NCBI GenBank assembly: GCA_903870275.1
Contig: CAIQCK010000032.1
Span: 1-45,208, forward strand
Reading direction: 5' to 3'
From: an uncultured bacterium
GTDB lineage: Bacteria > Verrucomicrobiota > Verrucomicrobiia > CAIQCK01
DNA: 45,208 bases
The notes under the pieces are model-generated. The model worked only from the letters and a program-made list of their open reading frames with translations, was not told where the DNA came from and made no database searches. Of the stretch, positions 16,673 to 24,356 are shown piece after piece (position 1 is the first letter of the stretch; each line of letters begins with the position of its first letter). A program made the translations under genes and the position numbers.

Positions 16673-17831
16673 TGTGCACAACCTTTCCATCCACCATCAT
16701 CCAACTCGTCGCGTCGCGCCCAACAATCACCGCTTCCGCCAGGTCAGGTGTCGCGCCGGTCAGCCGCAACGCGATCATATCGGCATGGCTGCCGGCGCTG
16801 AGTGTGCCCGTTAGTCCGTCCCGATTCAAGGCTTTTGCTGCGGTCACCGTTGCCATCGCCAGGACCCCGGCCGGCCGCACCGACGGAAACGTCGCTATAA
16901 AATCACTCATCTCCACCCGCATGTCCAACGTCGTTCCGCTCGCCGCGCTGTCGGTGCCCAGACACACCGGCACGCCGGCGGCGCGAAGCCGCTCGAACGG
17001 AAACGGCGGATGCCCGTAAAACCGATGACTGCTCGGACAATGCACCACTGTCGTGCCCGCCCTCGCCAGCCGCGCCACGTCATCGTCGCTCAGGCAGTTC
17101 GCGTGAACCACCAGCGCCCCATTCAGCGCGCCGGCATCGTCGAGCCAGGCCACGCTGCTGCCATGCCCGCAGTCTTCCGGCGAGCGGCCCAGGACGGCGA
17201 GCAGTTCGTAAAGCGGGCCGGTCCGCCGCTCAAACATCGCGGCCTCCTCGCCCGATTCGGCGGCGTGCGTCGTGAAAATCTTTCCGTGCTGGCGGCAAAA
17301 AACACGCGCTTTCCCGTAAAGTTCTTTCGATGCCGTGAACGGTGCGTGCGGCGATAGTCCGGCGCATCGTTCCCAAAACTTCTCCGCCGCTGGCCGGCCG
17401 GTTACGTCAATCAGTTCCAGACACGACAGCACGCGCAGCGGCGTGTTGGCGACGAGGTCGAGGTTGGCCGGCGACGACGCGATGTCGCACACCGTTGTCG
17501 TGCCGGAGCGCAGGAGTGCCGCCAGTCCCGCCGACGCCGATGCCGCGTAGTCTTTTGTCCACCACAGGCGTTTGAGCACCACGATGTCCGCGATCCAGTC
17601 GGCGAAGCTGCCCTTGAACGGCAGTTTGCCGGCCATGTTGGTGTAATCGAGGTGACAGTGAGCGTTGACGAAGCCCGGCAGCAACGCCCGCTCGCCGAGA
17701 TCCGTCATCGGCGCGTTGAAGTCCGCGTGCGGCCCGACGGCAACGATGCGGTCGCCTTCAACGGCAACGACGCCGTCTTCAATTGGCGGAGACGCAATGG
17801 GCAGGACGTATTTGGCGCGATAGTAATTCAA
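16662..17831 (-). CDS. Cytosine-deaminase-type amidohydrolase
   Basis: A 389-residue metal-dependent hydrolase of the SAH/MTA deaminase, TrzN and aminofutalosine deaminase group. Metal and catalytic motifs: H58-C-H60 (GFVNAHCH), TTHAAESGEE, VVHANCLSDDD, HCPSSHRFYGHPPFP and the LGTDSAASG Asp. The N- and C-terminal segments form the usual small beta-sandwich. The SHRFYGHPPFP sequence resembles the aminodeoxyfutalosine deaminase branch of the futalosine menaquinone pathway, but no other gene of that pathway is present, so the substrate is open. It is followed by the STN-like gene (11-bp overlap). Between it and xylB is a 47-bp gap with a stem-loop. Confidence 0.82.
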   Translation of the reverse strand: MNYYRAKYVLPIASPPIEDGVVAVEGDRIVAVGPHADFNAPMTDLGERALLPGFVNAHCHLDYTNMAGKLPFKGSFADWIADIVVLKRLWWTKDYAASASAGLAALLRSGTTTVCDIASSPANLDLVANTPLRVLSCLELIDVTGRPAAEKFWERCAGLSPHAPFTASKELYGKARVFCRQHGKIFTTHAAESGEEAAMFERRTGPLYELLAVLGRSPEDCGHGSSVAWLDDAGALNGALVVHANCLSDDDVARLARAGTTVVHCPSSHRFYGHPPFPFERLRAAGVPVCLGTDSAASGTTLDMRVEMSDFIATFPSVRPAGVLAMATVTAAKALNRDGLTGTLSAGSHADMIALRLTGATPDLAEAVIVGRDATSWMMVDGKVVHNEL

Positions 17832-17852
17832 TCTGAATAGTCAATCTGCAGT

Positions 17853-17871
17853 CGCGTCAGGGAGTGACGCG
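17853..17871 (-). other. Stem-loop between xylB and the amidohydrolase gene
   Basis: A perfect 7-bp stem (CGCGTCA/TGACGCG) with a 5-base loop lies in the 47-bp gap after xylB. No T run follows on the minus strand, so it is not a standard intrinsic terminator. It may stabilise a transcript end or mark processing. Confidence 0.35.
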
Positions 17872-17878
17872 GCCGCTT

Positions 17879-19402
17879 TTAGCTCACTAACGCCTGATGT
17901 TTCGCGAACGCGGGGCGCAGGTCGCGGCTGAGCTGGTCCTGCAACTCCTGTAGTTTACGATACAACTCCACGTTCTTCGGTTTCGGCCGCGCCACGGTCT
18001 TGCGGTTGAGCTTCACAAACTCGTCAGTGATTTCCGAAATTTCCACCTTGCTGCCGCGTTGGCGCGCGTAGCACCACATCGCCTGGAGCGCGCCGCCGTA
18101 AGCCGCGCCCTCCGCCGTCTGTGTGCAAACGACCTCGGCATTGAAAACGTCCGCCATGATCTGCCGCCAGACCGCCGAGTTGGAGCCGCCGCCCGTGGCG
18201 CGAATCTGCGTCGGCGCAATGCCCAGGCCGCGCAGGCGATTGAGGCCGTAGTTCATGCCGAGCGTGACGCCCTCCATCGCCGCTCGCGCGAACGGTCCGG
18301 CGCTGAACGTGCGCTCGTTGGCGCCGAAGAAAACGCCGGTGCCGTCCGGGACGTTCGGCGTGCGCTCGCCCTCGAAATACGGCACGAGCACCAAGCCGCG
18401 CGCGCCGGCCGGCGCTTTGGCAACCTCGGCGTCGAACTGCTTCACCGACCAGCCGAAATCCTTCCGCACCATCTCGGTGGCGACGGTGACGTTCATCGTG
18501 CAGAGCAGCGGCAGCCATTGGCCGGTCGAGTCGCAAAACGCCGCGATCTCGCCATGCGGGTCCACCACCGGTTTGTCGCTGCACGCGTAGATCGTGCCGC
18601 TGGTGCCGAAACTCGCGGTGACGATGCCGGGCCGCGTGTTGCCGGTGCCGATGGCGCCCATCATGTTGTCGCCGCCGCCCGCGCTGACGAGCACGTCGGT
18701 CGTCAGCCCAAGCTTCTTCGCCGCTTCGGCACGCAGGTTGCCCGCAGGCTGATCGCTCGGCTGGATGACGGGCAGTTTCGATTTTAACTCCGGGTCAATC
18801 GCCCCAATCACCGCGTCGCTCCACTGGCGCGAGCGCACGTCCATGAGCGCGGTGCCGCTGGCGTCGCCGAACTCCATCATTTTGGCGCCCGTGAGCCAGT
18901 AGTTGATGTAGTCGTGCGGCAGCAAGACCGTCGCGAGCCTTGCGTAGTTCTCCGGCTCGTTTTGTTTTAACCAGAGAATCTTCGACGCCGTGAAACCGGC
19001 GGGGACGCCGTTGCCGATTGCCTCGATCACGCGTGCGAGGCCGCCGAGTTTGCCGATGATTTCCGCGCATTGCGGCGCGGTGGAGGTGTCGCACCAGAGC
19101 TTGGCGGGACGGATGACGTTGCCGTCCTTGTCGAGCGGGACAAAACCGTGTTGCTGGCCGCTGACGCCAATGGCGCGCACGTCGGCGGCCTTGACCTTTG
19201 CCGCCTTGAGCGCGCCGCGCACGCTGGCGACGACCGCGTCAATCCACACCTTCGGATGCTGCTCCTTGTGCCCGGCGGGCAGTTTCGCAATGAGGCCGTA
19301 GGATTTCGCCGCCGCGCCAACCACCCTGCCGTCGCGCGCGTCCACGACAATGGCCTTCGTGGACTGCGTGCCGCTGTCTATGCCGATGAAATATTCCGCC
19401 AT
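17879..19402 (-). CDS. xylB: Xylulokinase
   Basis: A 507-residue FGGY-family sugar kinase. The ATG at 19402 follows GGAGG by nine bases and gives the family start MAEYFIGIDSGTQSTKA. Typical xylulokinase motifs: ISGQQHG-like GVSGQQHGFVPLD, LWCDTSTAPQC, DYINYWLTG, DASGTALMDVRSRQW, SAGGGDNMMGAIGTG and GGGSNSAVWRQIMADVFN. Phosphorylates D-xylulose to xylulose 5-phosphate in the cytoplasm, feeding the pentose phosphate pathway. No xylA or sugar transporter is adjacent, so the gene stands alone here. An inverted repeat upstream could be an operator. Confidence 0.93.
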   Translation of the reverse strand: MAEYFIGIDSGTQSTKAIVVDARDGRVVGAAAKSYGLIAKLPAGHKEQHPKVWIDAVVASVRGALKAAKVKAADVRAIGVSGQQHGFVPLDKDGNVIRPAKLWCDTSTAPQCAEIIGKLGGLARVIEAIGNGVPAGFTASKILWLKQNEPENYARLATVLLPHDYINYWLTGAKMMEFGDASGTALMDVRSRQWSDAVIGAIDPELKSKLPVIQPSDQPAGNLRAEAAKKLGLTTDVLVSAGGGDNMMGAIGTGNTRPGIVTASFGTSGTIYACSDKPVVDPHGEIAAFCDSTGQWLPLLCTMNVTVATEMVRKDFGWSVKQFDAEVAKAPAGARGLVLVPYFEGERTPNVPDGTGVFFGANERTFSAGPFARAAMEGVTLGMNYGLNRLRGLGIAPTQIRATGGGSNSAVWRQIMADVFNAEVVCTQTAEGAAYGGALQAMWCYARQRGSKVEISEITDEFVKLNRKTVARPKPKNVELYRKLQELQDQLSRDLRPAFAKHQALVS

Positions 19403-19429
19403 GGCTGTTGCCTCCAGGTTGTGTTCCGT

Positions 19430-19501
19430 TGACCAACCGAGTTCAGGGCGCGGACTGTAGGCGAACACCGCCCGCGATACAAGCCAGACCGTGGTTGGTC
19501 A
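19430..19501. promoter_or_regulatory. Inverted repeat upstream of xylB
   Basis: TGACCAACC at 19430-19438 and its exact complement GGTTGGTCA at 19493-19501 flank 54 bp, 28 to 99 bp upstream of the xylB start. Two half sites at this spacing could bind a looping regulator; they could also be chance. No -10/-35 pair is clear. Confidence 0.25.
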
Positions 19502-19812
19502 GTCGCCGCGTCTACGATTCGGCAGAGGGCGGCACCCGCGCACAGAAAGCAACTGGGAGTCATTTCGCTGACTCGAGTTTCTCAATAAATCGCCCCACCA
19601 TGATGCATGCCGGACTCACTGGCTTCGCAACCTGCATTTTTCAGACAGAACTCCTGTCGGCAAAACAAAGTGAAAAAGTTTGAAAGATTCACCGTCCGGC
19701 CGCGATTAACTGGCCGATGACATTGAAAGCGACAACTCAAAACAGCCGGACCGGAAATCCGGCCAACACTTTCGTGAATGTCCCGAGTTTTGCTCGAAAG
19801 GAAATCACCCCC
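19502..19812. other. Intergenic region between divergent genes
   Basis: About 310 bp between the xylB upstream inverted repeat and the tandem-repeat protein gene. It should contain the latter's promoter. No gene, clear promoter or repeat was recognised; the sequence is locally more A/T rich near 19660-19690. Confidence 0.35.
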
Positions 19813-20523
19813 ATGAAAAAACTGATCATCAAGTTAGCCCTCCGTGCCACCCTGCTTGGCCCGCTGGCCGCCTACGGCCAGTCCACCACGACCCCGCCAT
19901 CCACTCCGCCCGCGCCGCCGTCGGAAGCCGGCCCCGGCATTGTGGACCCCGGCCATCCGCGCGTGAACGAAGTCAACGGCCGTGAAGAGAACCAGCAAGA
20001 CCGCATCGCCCAAGGCATCAAGAACGGCACCCTCAGCCCGACGGAGGCCGCCCATCTGGAGAAAGGCGAAGCCCGCATCGAAAAACAAGAAGCCAAGGAC
20101 ATGTCCAAGGACAACGGCCACCTGACCAAACAGGAACAGGGGCAGTTGAATCGCGAAGAGAACCGCCTCAGCAATCACATCTATCGCGACAAACACAATG
20201 AGCAGCCCGGCAGCGCCTCTTCCGGCGCCGGCCCCAACGCTGCTGTAGACCCCGGCCATCCGCGCGTGAATCAAGTCAACCACCGTGAAGAGAACCAGCA
20301 GGACCGCATCGCCCAAGGCGTCAAGAGCGGCGCGCTGACCCCCGGCGAGACCTCCCGCCTGGAAAAAGGCGAGGCCCGCCTCCAGAATCGCGAATCCAAG
20401 GACATGGCCAAGGACAACGGCCACCTCACCAAGCAGAACAAGGAACAATTGAACCGCGAGGAAAACCGCCTCAGCCATCGCATTCATCACGACAAACACA
20501 ACGAGCACGAAGCCAAAAAATAA
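19813..20523 (+). CDS. Secreted protein made of two tandem ~88-residue repeats
   Basis: A 236-residue protein. The ATG at 19813 follows AAGGAAAT by about nine bases and opens a signal peptide (MKKLIIKLALRATLLGPLAA, cleavage near AYGQ). After a Pro/Thr linker (about 24-40), two near-identical units follow, each reading VDPGHPRVN..VN.REENQQDRIAQG then an EKGEAR..K..KDM.KDNGHLTKQ segment and NREENRLS.. .. DKHNE. The units are charged, helical and cysteine-free and are separated by a short SSGAGP linker. Similar repeat proteins occur in several phyla as secreted or periplasmic proteins of unknown function; the regular Asp/Glu/His pattern could bind cations. It is followed by a strong terminator, so it is probably monocistronic and highly expressed. 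Confidence 0.75.
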   Translation: MKKLIIKLALRATLLGPLAAYGQSTTTPPSTPPAPPSEAGPGIVDPGHPRVNEVNGREENQQDRIAQGIKNGTLSPTEAAHLEKGEARIEKQEAKDMSKDNGHLTKQEQGQLNREENRLSNHIYRDKHNEQPGSASSGAGPNAAVDPGHPRVNQVNHREENQQDRIAQGVKSGALTPGETSRLEKGEARLQNRESKDMAKDNGHLTKQNKEQLNREENRLSHRIHHDKHNEHEAKK

Positions 20524-20536
20524 TCCACCGTCTGCA

Positions 20537-20582
20537 ACAGAAAGTGCGGGAGCGCGCAAGTGCCCCCGCACTTTCTGTTTTT
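20537..20582 (+). terminator. Rho-independent terminator of the tandem-repeat gene
   Basis: A perfect 14-bp stem (20537-20550 with 20565-20578; core AAAGTGCGGG/CCCGCACTTT) with a 14-base loop is followed by a run of T at 20578-20582. It lies 14 bases after the stop codon. Confidence 0.9.
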
Positions 20583-20695
20583 AGACGCGTTGAAGAGAGG
20601 CGAAACTCAGAATCCGTCTGGAGCAGCTACGGCAGAATATGCTTGCTGCCGCAAACAATGAAGAGGACTGTGCGCAGTGAAGGCGAAGCGGAAGC

Positions 20696-20992
20696 ATGAA
20701 CAAGCAAAAGCTATCACCTTGGCTTAAGGGAGTCATTGTCAGCACCGTGCTCGTCATATTGCCGCCGCTCATTGGACTTGTCCCCACGGTCATAGGTATG
20801 ATGCGTGCATTCAGGGCGATCCGCGCCGGTGGAGGCGGCGACGCAACGGAGTTGAGTCAAGCGATCTCCGTTGCGCTTTACAGCACGGCCGTCGGCTTCC
20901 TTGTCGCATTTGCCGCCGCCATTGCCCTGGTGATCTGCCTGGTGGGCTTGGTCATGGAGCAGCGAAAGCGCAACCAGGCAAAACAAGAATGA
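20696..20992 (+). CDS. Minimal MotA/TolQ/ExbB-like membrane protein
   Basis: A 98-residue protein with two transmembrane segments (about 10-32 and 60-88). Between and around them the sequence GLVPTVIGMMRAFRAI..GG..DATELSQAISVALYSTAVGFLVA matches the conserved core of MotA/TolQ/ExbB proton-channel proteins (the GLLGTVxGM and ISxALxTTAxGL motifs). Full-length family members are 200 or more residues with three segments, so this is only the core. No TolR/ExbD partner is adjacent. The stop is 28 bp before the TPR-like gene, so the two may be co-transcribed. Could be a regulatory or degenerate relative rather than a working channel. Confidence 0.65.
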   Translation: MNKQKLSPWLKGVIVSTVLVILPPLIGLVPTVIGMMRAFRAIRAGGGGDATELSQAISVALYSTAVGFLVAFAAAIALVICLVGLVMEQRKRNQAKQE

Positions 20993-21020
20993 ACACCACA
21001 ACCGCCGCGCAAACCGCGCA

Positions 21021-21500
21021 ATGAAACTGATCATGTTGCTCTTGATTGCCGCTGGCGCATGCGCGTCGTCCGCAGCCGAGCACCTGGTCCGGGCCGATGA
21101 TCTCTTCAAGGAAGATCCGTCCAAGGCGGAACGGGTTCTCCGTGAGCTTGATTTGGAATTGCGGGATCATCCCGACAACATCGAGGCGCTCCTTTTCAAG
21201 GCGATGATGCAGATGCGAGTCAACGCTCCAGAGGCGGCCCTGAAGACTTTGAACGAGGCCATCCAAGCGGACAAAAAGGCGCAGACGCTGCATCCGGAAA
21301 TTTATTACGTGCACGCCTGCTGTCTATGTCAATAAGGGGATTACGCAGCGGCCAAGACAACGTTGGGGCCACTTTCGGCCTTCTTCACGAAAGATGCGGA
21401 AACCCAGGCGCGCTATGACAAGACGATGGCGATTATCGAAGACGGGTTGAGAAAGAATAGCCCAAATCCGGACCAGGGCTCTAAGCCAAAATCTCAATGA
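21021..21500 (+). pseudogene. TPR-like secreted protein interrupted by an in-frame TAA
   Basis: From the ATG at 21021 (signal peptide MKLIMLLLIAAGACASSAAE) the frame reads 104 codons of TPR-type helices (SKAERVLRELDLELRDHPDN, EALLFKAMMQMRV) to a TAA at 21333-21335, inside HACCLCQ*GDYAAAKTTL. The same frame continues with coding-like sequence (a second TPR-type unit and a polar tail) to a TGA at 21498-21500. The split falls inside a helix pair, so an original Q or K codon is likely. Without the TAA it would be a 159-residue protein. A nonsense mutation or base error both fit. Downstream of the ExbB-like gene in the same orientation. Confidence 0.6.
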
Positions 21501-21632
21501 CCGCGCGCATAGACAAAATCACCGTCATCAATGACGCCAAGGGTGATGAATGGTGACTGCTGGTAGCAACGTGACAACTGACAAGAGCATCACAACTCCT
21601 TGGAACTACCAGCCGCAAACTAATCCGCATCA
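21501..21632. other. Gap between convergent genes
   Basis: Between the broken TPR gene and ribE. A weak nested hairpin at ~21519-21546 (ATCACC with GGTGAT) is visible but has no T run; no terminator is assigned. Confidence 0.3.
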
Positions 21633-22241
21633 TTACTTGGCACGTCGGAGGGTTCGGGTGGCGAGCAACTGCTCGACGTATTTGCCCAGAACGTCGGCTT
21701 CGAGATTCACATGGTCGTCGGCGCGGCGCTGGCGGAGGTTGGTGACGTCGCGGGTGTGGGGGATGATCCAAATCCGAATCCAGCCTCGGCCCACATCGGC
21801 GACTGTGAGGCTGATGCCGTCCACGGCGACGGAGCCTTTGTAGATCAGATAGCGCATGAGCGGCTTGGGTACGTTCACCTCCAGCACCCAGTCCTTGCCG
21901 ACCTGTTCCCAGCGCCGGACGACGCCGACGCCGTCCACGTGGCCCAAGACGAAGTGCCCGCCGAGTCGCGCGTCGGCCCGCATGGGGCGCTCCAAGTTCA
22001 CGACATCGCCGGGGCGGACGTATTGGAGGTTGGTGACGCGGAGGGTTTCTTCGAGCACGTCGAAACCGAGCAGCGCGCCGCGTTTGCGGACGGTGGTGAG
22101 GCACGCGCCGTTGACGGCGAGGCTGGCGCCCTTGCGCAGCCCGCGATGCACGGTCGCCGCGCGCACGGTCAACTCGGTGGATTTTTTGCCGCGCTTGACG
22201 CTGACAACCTCTCCTGCTTCTTCAACGAGTCCGGTAAACAT
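21633..22241 (-). CDS. ribE: Riboflavin synthase, alpha subunit
   Basis: A 202-residue riboflavin synthase, which converts two molecules of 6,7-dimethyl-8-ribityllumazine to riboflavin. The N-terminal MFTGLVEEAGEV is the family signature. It holds two lumazine-binding repeats: LAVNGACLTTV / RLGGHFVLGHVDGVG in the first and VAVDGISLTV / IIPHTRDVTNL in the second. The internal duplication is visible between ~1-95 and ~96-190. Normal length. Last gene of the riboflavin operon, 59 bp after ribD. Sometimes named ribC in other taxa. Confidence 0.95.
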   Translation of the reverse strand: MFTGLVEEAGEVVSVKRGKKSTELTVRAATVHRGLRKGASLAVNGACLTTVRKRGALLGFDVLEETLRVTNLQYVRPGDVVNLERPMRADARLGGHFVLGHVDGVGVVRRWEQVGKDWVLEVNVPKPLMRYLIYKGSVAVDGISLTVADVGRGWIRIWIIPHTRDVTNLRQRRADDHVNLEADVLGKYVEQLLATRTLRRAK

Positions 22242-22300
22242 GGTTTTTGATGTCTTTCTTGGTTTGTGGGTCGGCTATTTGTGCCTTTTAGCGGTGCGGT

Positions 22301-23467
22301 TCAACAATAACCGGTGACGACGAGATCGTCGCCGAGGTGACGCCACTCGACGTTGCGCAGCGCGATGGCGTCCTTCAACGGCCCGATCCCCTGCCCTTCC
22401 ACCGCCGTCGGCGCAGTCGCTCCGCCAATGATCTTCGGCGCGTAGAAAAAACACGCCTTGTCCACCAGCCGCGCGTCGAAGAGCGCGCCGAGCAAACCGC
22501 CGCCGCCCTCGGCCAGCACGCTGGTAATTTCGCGCTGGCCCAGCCGTTTCAGCGCGTCGCATAAATCAATGTGAGCCGTGTGGCCGCGGTCTCCGACCAC
22601 CGGCTGCTCTTCTTTTTCCGTTCGGCGGTCGGAGACCGCCGGTACAGTTCCGCATTCGATCACCGTCACGCCGCGTTCGATGAGTTGCTTGCGCCACGGC
22701 TCCGGCGACAATTTGCTGGTCAGGACGATGGTGCGCTGCCGGTGTTCGTCGCAAAAGACATTGGCTGTTATCGCACAACGCCCTCGGCTGTCCACGATCA
22801 CACGCCACGGCTGGCGGTCAACAGCGTTGTCCCGAACGGTCAGTTGCGGATTGTCGGCGACGACGGTGGCGGAGCCGACGACGATGGCGTCAGTGCCGCG
22901 GCGCAATTCCTGCACGAACGCGCGGGATTTTTCGCCGGTGATCCATTTCGACTCGCCGTCGCGCGTGGCGATTTTGCCGTCGAGCGACATCGCCGCCTTG
23001 ACGGTGACGAACGGCAAGCCCGACCGAATCCACTTGTTGAACGGCGCGTTGAGCTGGCTCGCCGCCTCGCCCAGTAAGCCCGTCTCCACATGCACGCCCG
23101 CCTTCTTCAGCAACTCCAGCCCCTGACCGCTGTGCTTCGGGTTCGGGTCCGCCACAGCTACGACGACGCGGCGGATGCCGGCCTTGATGATGGCATCGGT
23201 GCACGGCGGCGTGCGGCCGTGCGTGCAGCACGGCTCCAACGTGACGTACAGGTCCGATCCCTGCGCGCGGTCGCCCGCGGCGTTGAGCGCGTGGACCTCG
23301 GCATGTGGCGCGCCGGCCCGGTGATGATACCCCTCGCCGATGACGCGGCGGTTTTTTACCACCACCGCACCCACCATCGGGTTGGGCGAAGTCTGGCCGA
23401 ACGCGCGCCGGGCGAGCGCGAGCGCGCGATCCATCATCTCCGTGTCGAAATCAACTGAAGAGCGCAT
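22301..23467 (-). CDS. ribD: Bifunctional deaminase/reductase of riboflavin synthesis
   Basis: A 388-residue RibD acting on 2,5-diamino-6-ribosylamino-4(3H)-pyrimidinone 5'-phosphate: deaminase domain ~1-150 (PNPMVGAVVV, the zinc site in PHAEVHAL and LEPCCTHGRTPPC) and NADPH reductase domain ~155-388 (VTVKAAMSLDGKIAT, ADNPQLTVR, VLAEGGGGLLG). An unusual stretch of ~27 residues (about 280-308, AVSDRRTEKEEQPVVGDRGH) lies in the reductase domain exactly where a palindromic element is read in frame. It begins inside ftsY: the ATG overlaps the ftsY stop region by 17 bp. Reductase catalytic residues are otherwise present, so it is probably functional. Confidence 0.93.
   Translation of the reverse strand: MRSSVDFDTEMMDRALALARRAFGQTSPNPMVGAVVVKNRRVIGEGYHHRAGAPHAEVHALNAAGDRAQGSDLYVTLEPCCTHGRTPPCTDAIIKAGIRRVVVAVADPNPKHSGQGLELLKKAGVHVETGLLGEAASQLNAPFNKWIRSGLPFVTVKAAMSLDGKIATRDGESKWITGEKSRAFVQELRRGTDAIVVGSATVVADNPQLTVRDNAVDRQPWRVIVDSRGRCAITANVFCDEHRQRTIVLTSKLSPEPWRKQLIERGVTVIECGTVPAVSDRRTEKEEQPVVGDRGHTAHIDLCDALKRLGQREITSVLAEGGGGLLGALFDARLVDKACFFYAPKIIGGATAPTAVEGQGIGPLKDAIALRNVEWRHLGDDLVVTGYC
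22586..22639. repeat. Palindromic element inside the ribD coding sequence
   Basis: Arms at 22586-22602 (GCGGTCTCCGACCACCG) and 22623-22639 (CGGCGGTCGGAGACCGC) are inverted copies with 16 of 17 pairs matching, around a 20-bp loop. The whole ~54 bp is a multiple of three and is read in the ribD frame without a stop. This is the form of a REP/MITE-like palindrome; no second copy was seen in this window. Confidence 0.6.
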
Positions 23468-24356
23468 CGCTGAAAGCCTTTGCGTCGAACGGTTGCAAGT
23501 CGTCCACCTGCTCGCCGACGCCGATGAACTTGACGGGTATCTTCAACTCACGGTTGATGGCGACGACGATGCCACCCTTGGCGGTGCCGTCAAGTTTCGT
23601 GACGATGAGTCCGCTGACGCCGATGGTTTGATGAAACTCGCGCGCCTGGTTGAGGCCGTTCATGCCGGTGCTGGCGTCGAGCACCAGCAGGGTCTCGTGC
23701 GGCGCATCCGGCAGACGTTTCCGCAGCACGCGTTGCAACTTGGCCATCTCATCCATCAGGTTCTTCTTTGTGTGCAGCCGGCCCGCGGTGTCAATCAACA
23801 GGTAATCGCATTTGCGACTAATTGCGGCGTCGAGTGCGTCGAATGCGATGGCGGCGGAATCGGAGCCGTATTGACCGGCGATGACGTCGCAGCCGGTGCG
23901 CTCGCCCCAGATTTTCAGTTGCTCGATCGCGGCCGCGCGAAACGTGTCGCACGCGGCAAGCAGGACGGAACGGCCATCCTGCTTGAGCAGGTGCGCCAGC
24001 TTCGCGGTGGACGTGGTTTTTCCGGTGCCGTTGACGCCAAGCAGCACCACGACCGTCGGCGCGTGCGCTGCCACGCGCAACGTCGCGGGCTGACTCGCGA
24101 GCGCTTCGGAAATGATCCGCTGCGCGATGGCGACCACGTCCACCTCGCGCGTCTCGGCGCTGGCCTTGCGGACCTCCTCGACGATGCGCAGCGTCGTCTC
24201 GACACCGATGTCGCTCGCAATGAGCGCGGCTTCCAGTTCGTCCAGCGACTCCGCGTCGAGGCGCGGCGCGCGCGTGACGATGCGCTTGATCTCGCCGATC
24301 AGCTTGTCGTGGGTCTTGGCCAGGCCGTCACGAAACTTTTGAAAGAGCCCAAACAT
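23451..24356 (-). CDS. ftsY: Signal recognition particle receptor FtsY
   Basis: A 301-residue SRP receptor GTPase that docks SRP-ribosome complexes at the inner membrane. The start at 24356 (MFGLFQKFRDGLAKTHDKL) is supported by AAGGA six bases upstream. The N domain helices are followed by the G domain: LLGVNGTGKTTSTAKLA, DTFRAAAIEQL, IDTAGRLHTKKNLM, LDASTGMNGL, VTKLDGTAKGG, and the C-terminal GVGEQVDDLQPFD. The acidic A domain of enterobacterial FtsY is absent, as in many bacteria. Its first 29 bp overlap the PHP gene and its end overlaps ribD by 17 bp, so it is embedded in the riboflavin operon. Confidence 0.95.
   Translation of the reverse strand: MFGLFQKFRDGLAKTHDKLIGEIKRIVTRAPRLDAESLDELEAALIASDIGVETTLRIVEEVRKASAETREVDVVAIAQRIISEALASQPATLRVAAHAPTVVVLLGVNGTGKTTSTAKLAHLLKQDGRSVLLAACDTFRAAAIEQLKIWGERTGCDVIAGQYGSDSAAIAFDALDAAISRKCDYLLIDTAGRLHTKKNLMDEMAKLQRVLRKRLPDAPHETLLVLDASTGMNGLNQAREFHQTIGVSGLIVTKLDGTAKGGIVVAINRELKIPVKFIGVGEQVDDLQPFDAKAFSDALFS

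Noticed and set aside
17853..17871. Stem-loop as an intrinsic terminator of xylB
   Set aside because: No T run follows the 7-bp stem on the minus strand.
20594..20680. Short coding-like stretch (AKLRIRLEQLRQNMLAAANN) ending at TGA 20678
   Set aside because: It lies just after the terminator and has no start codon before the conserved-looking part. It may be a remnant C-terminus, but 28 codons are not enough to support a gene.
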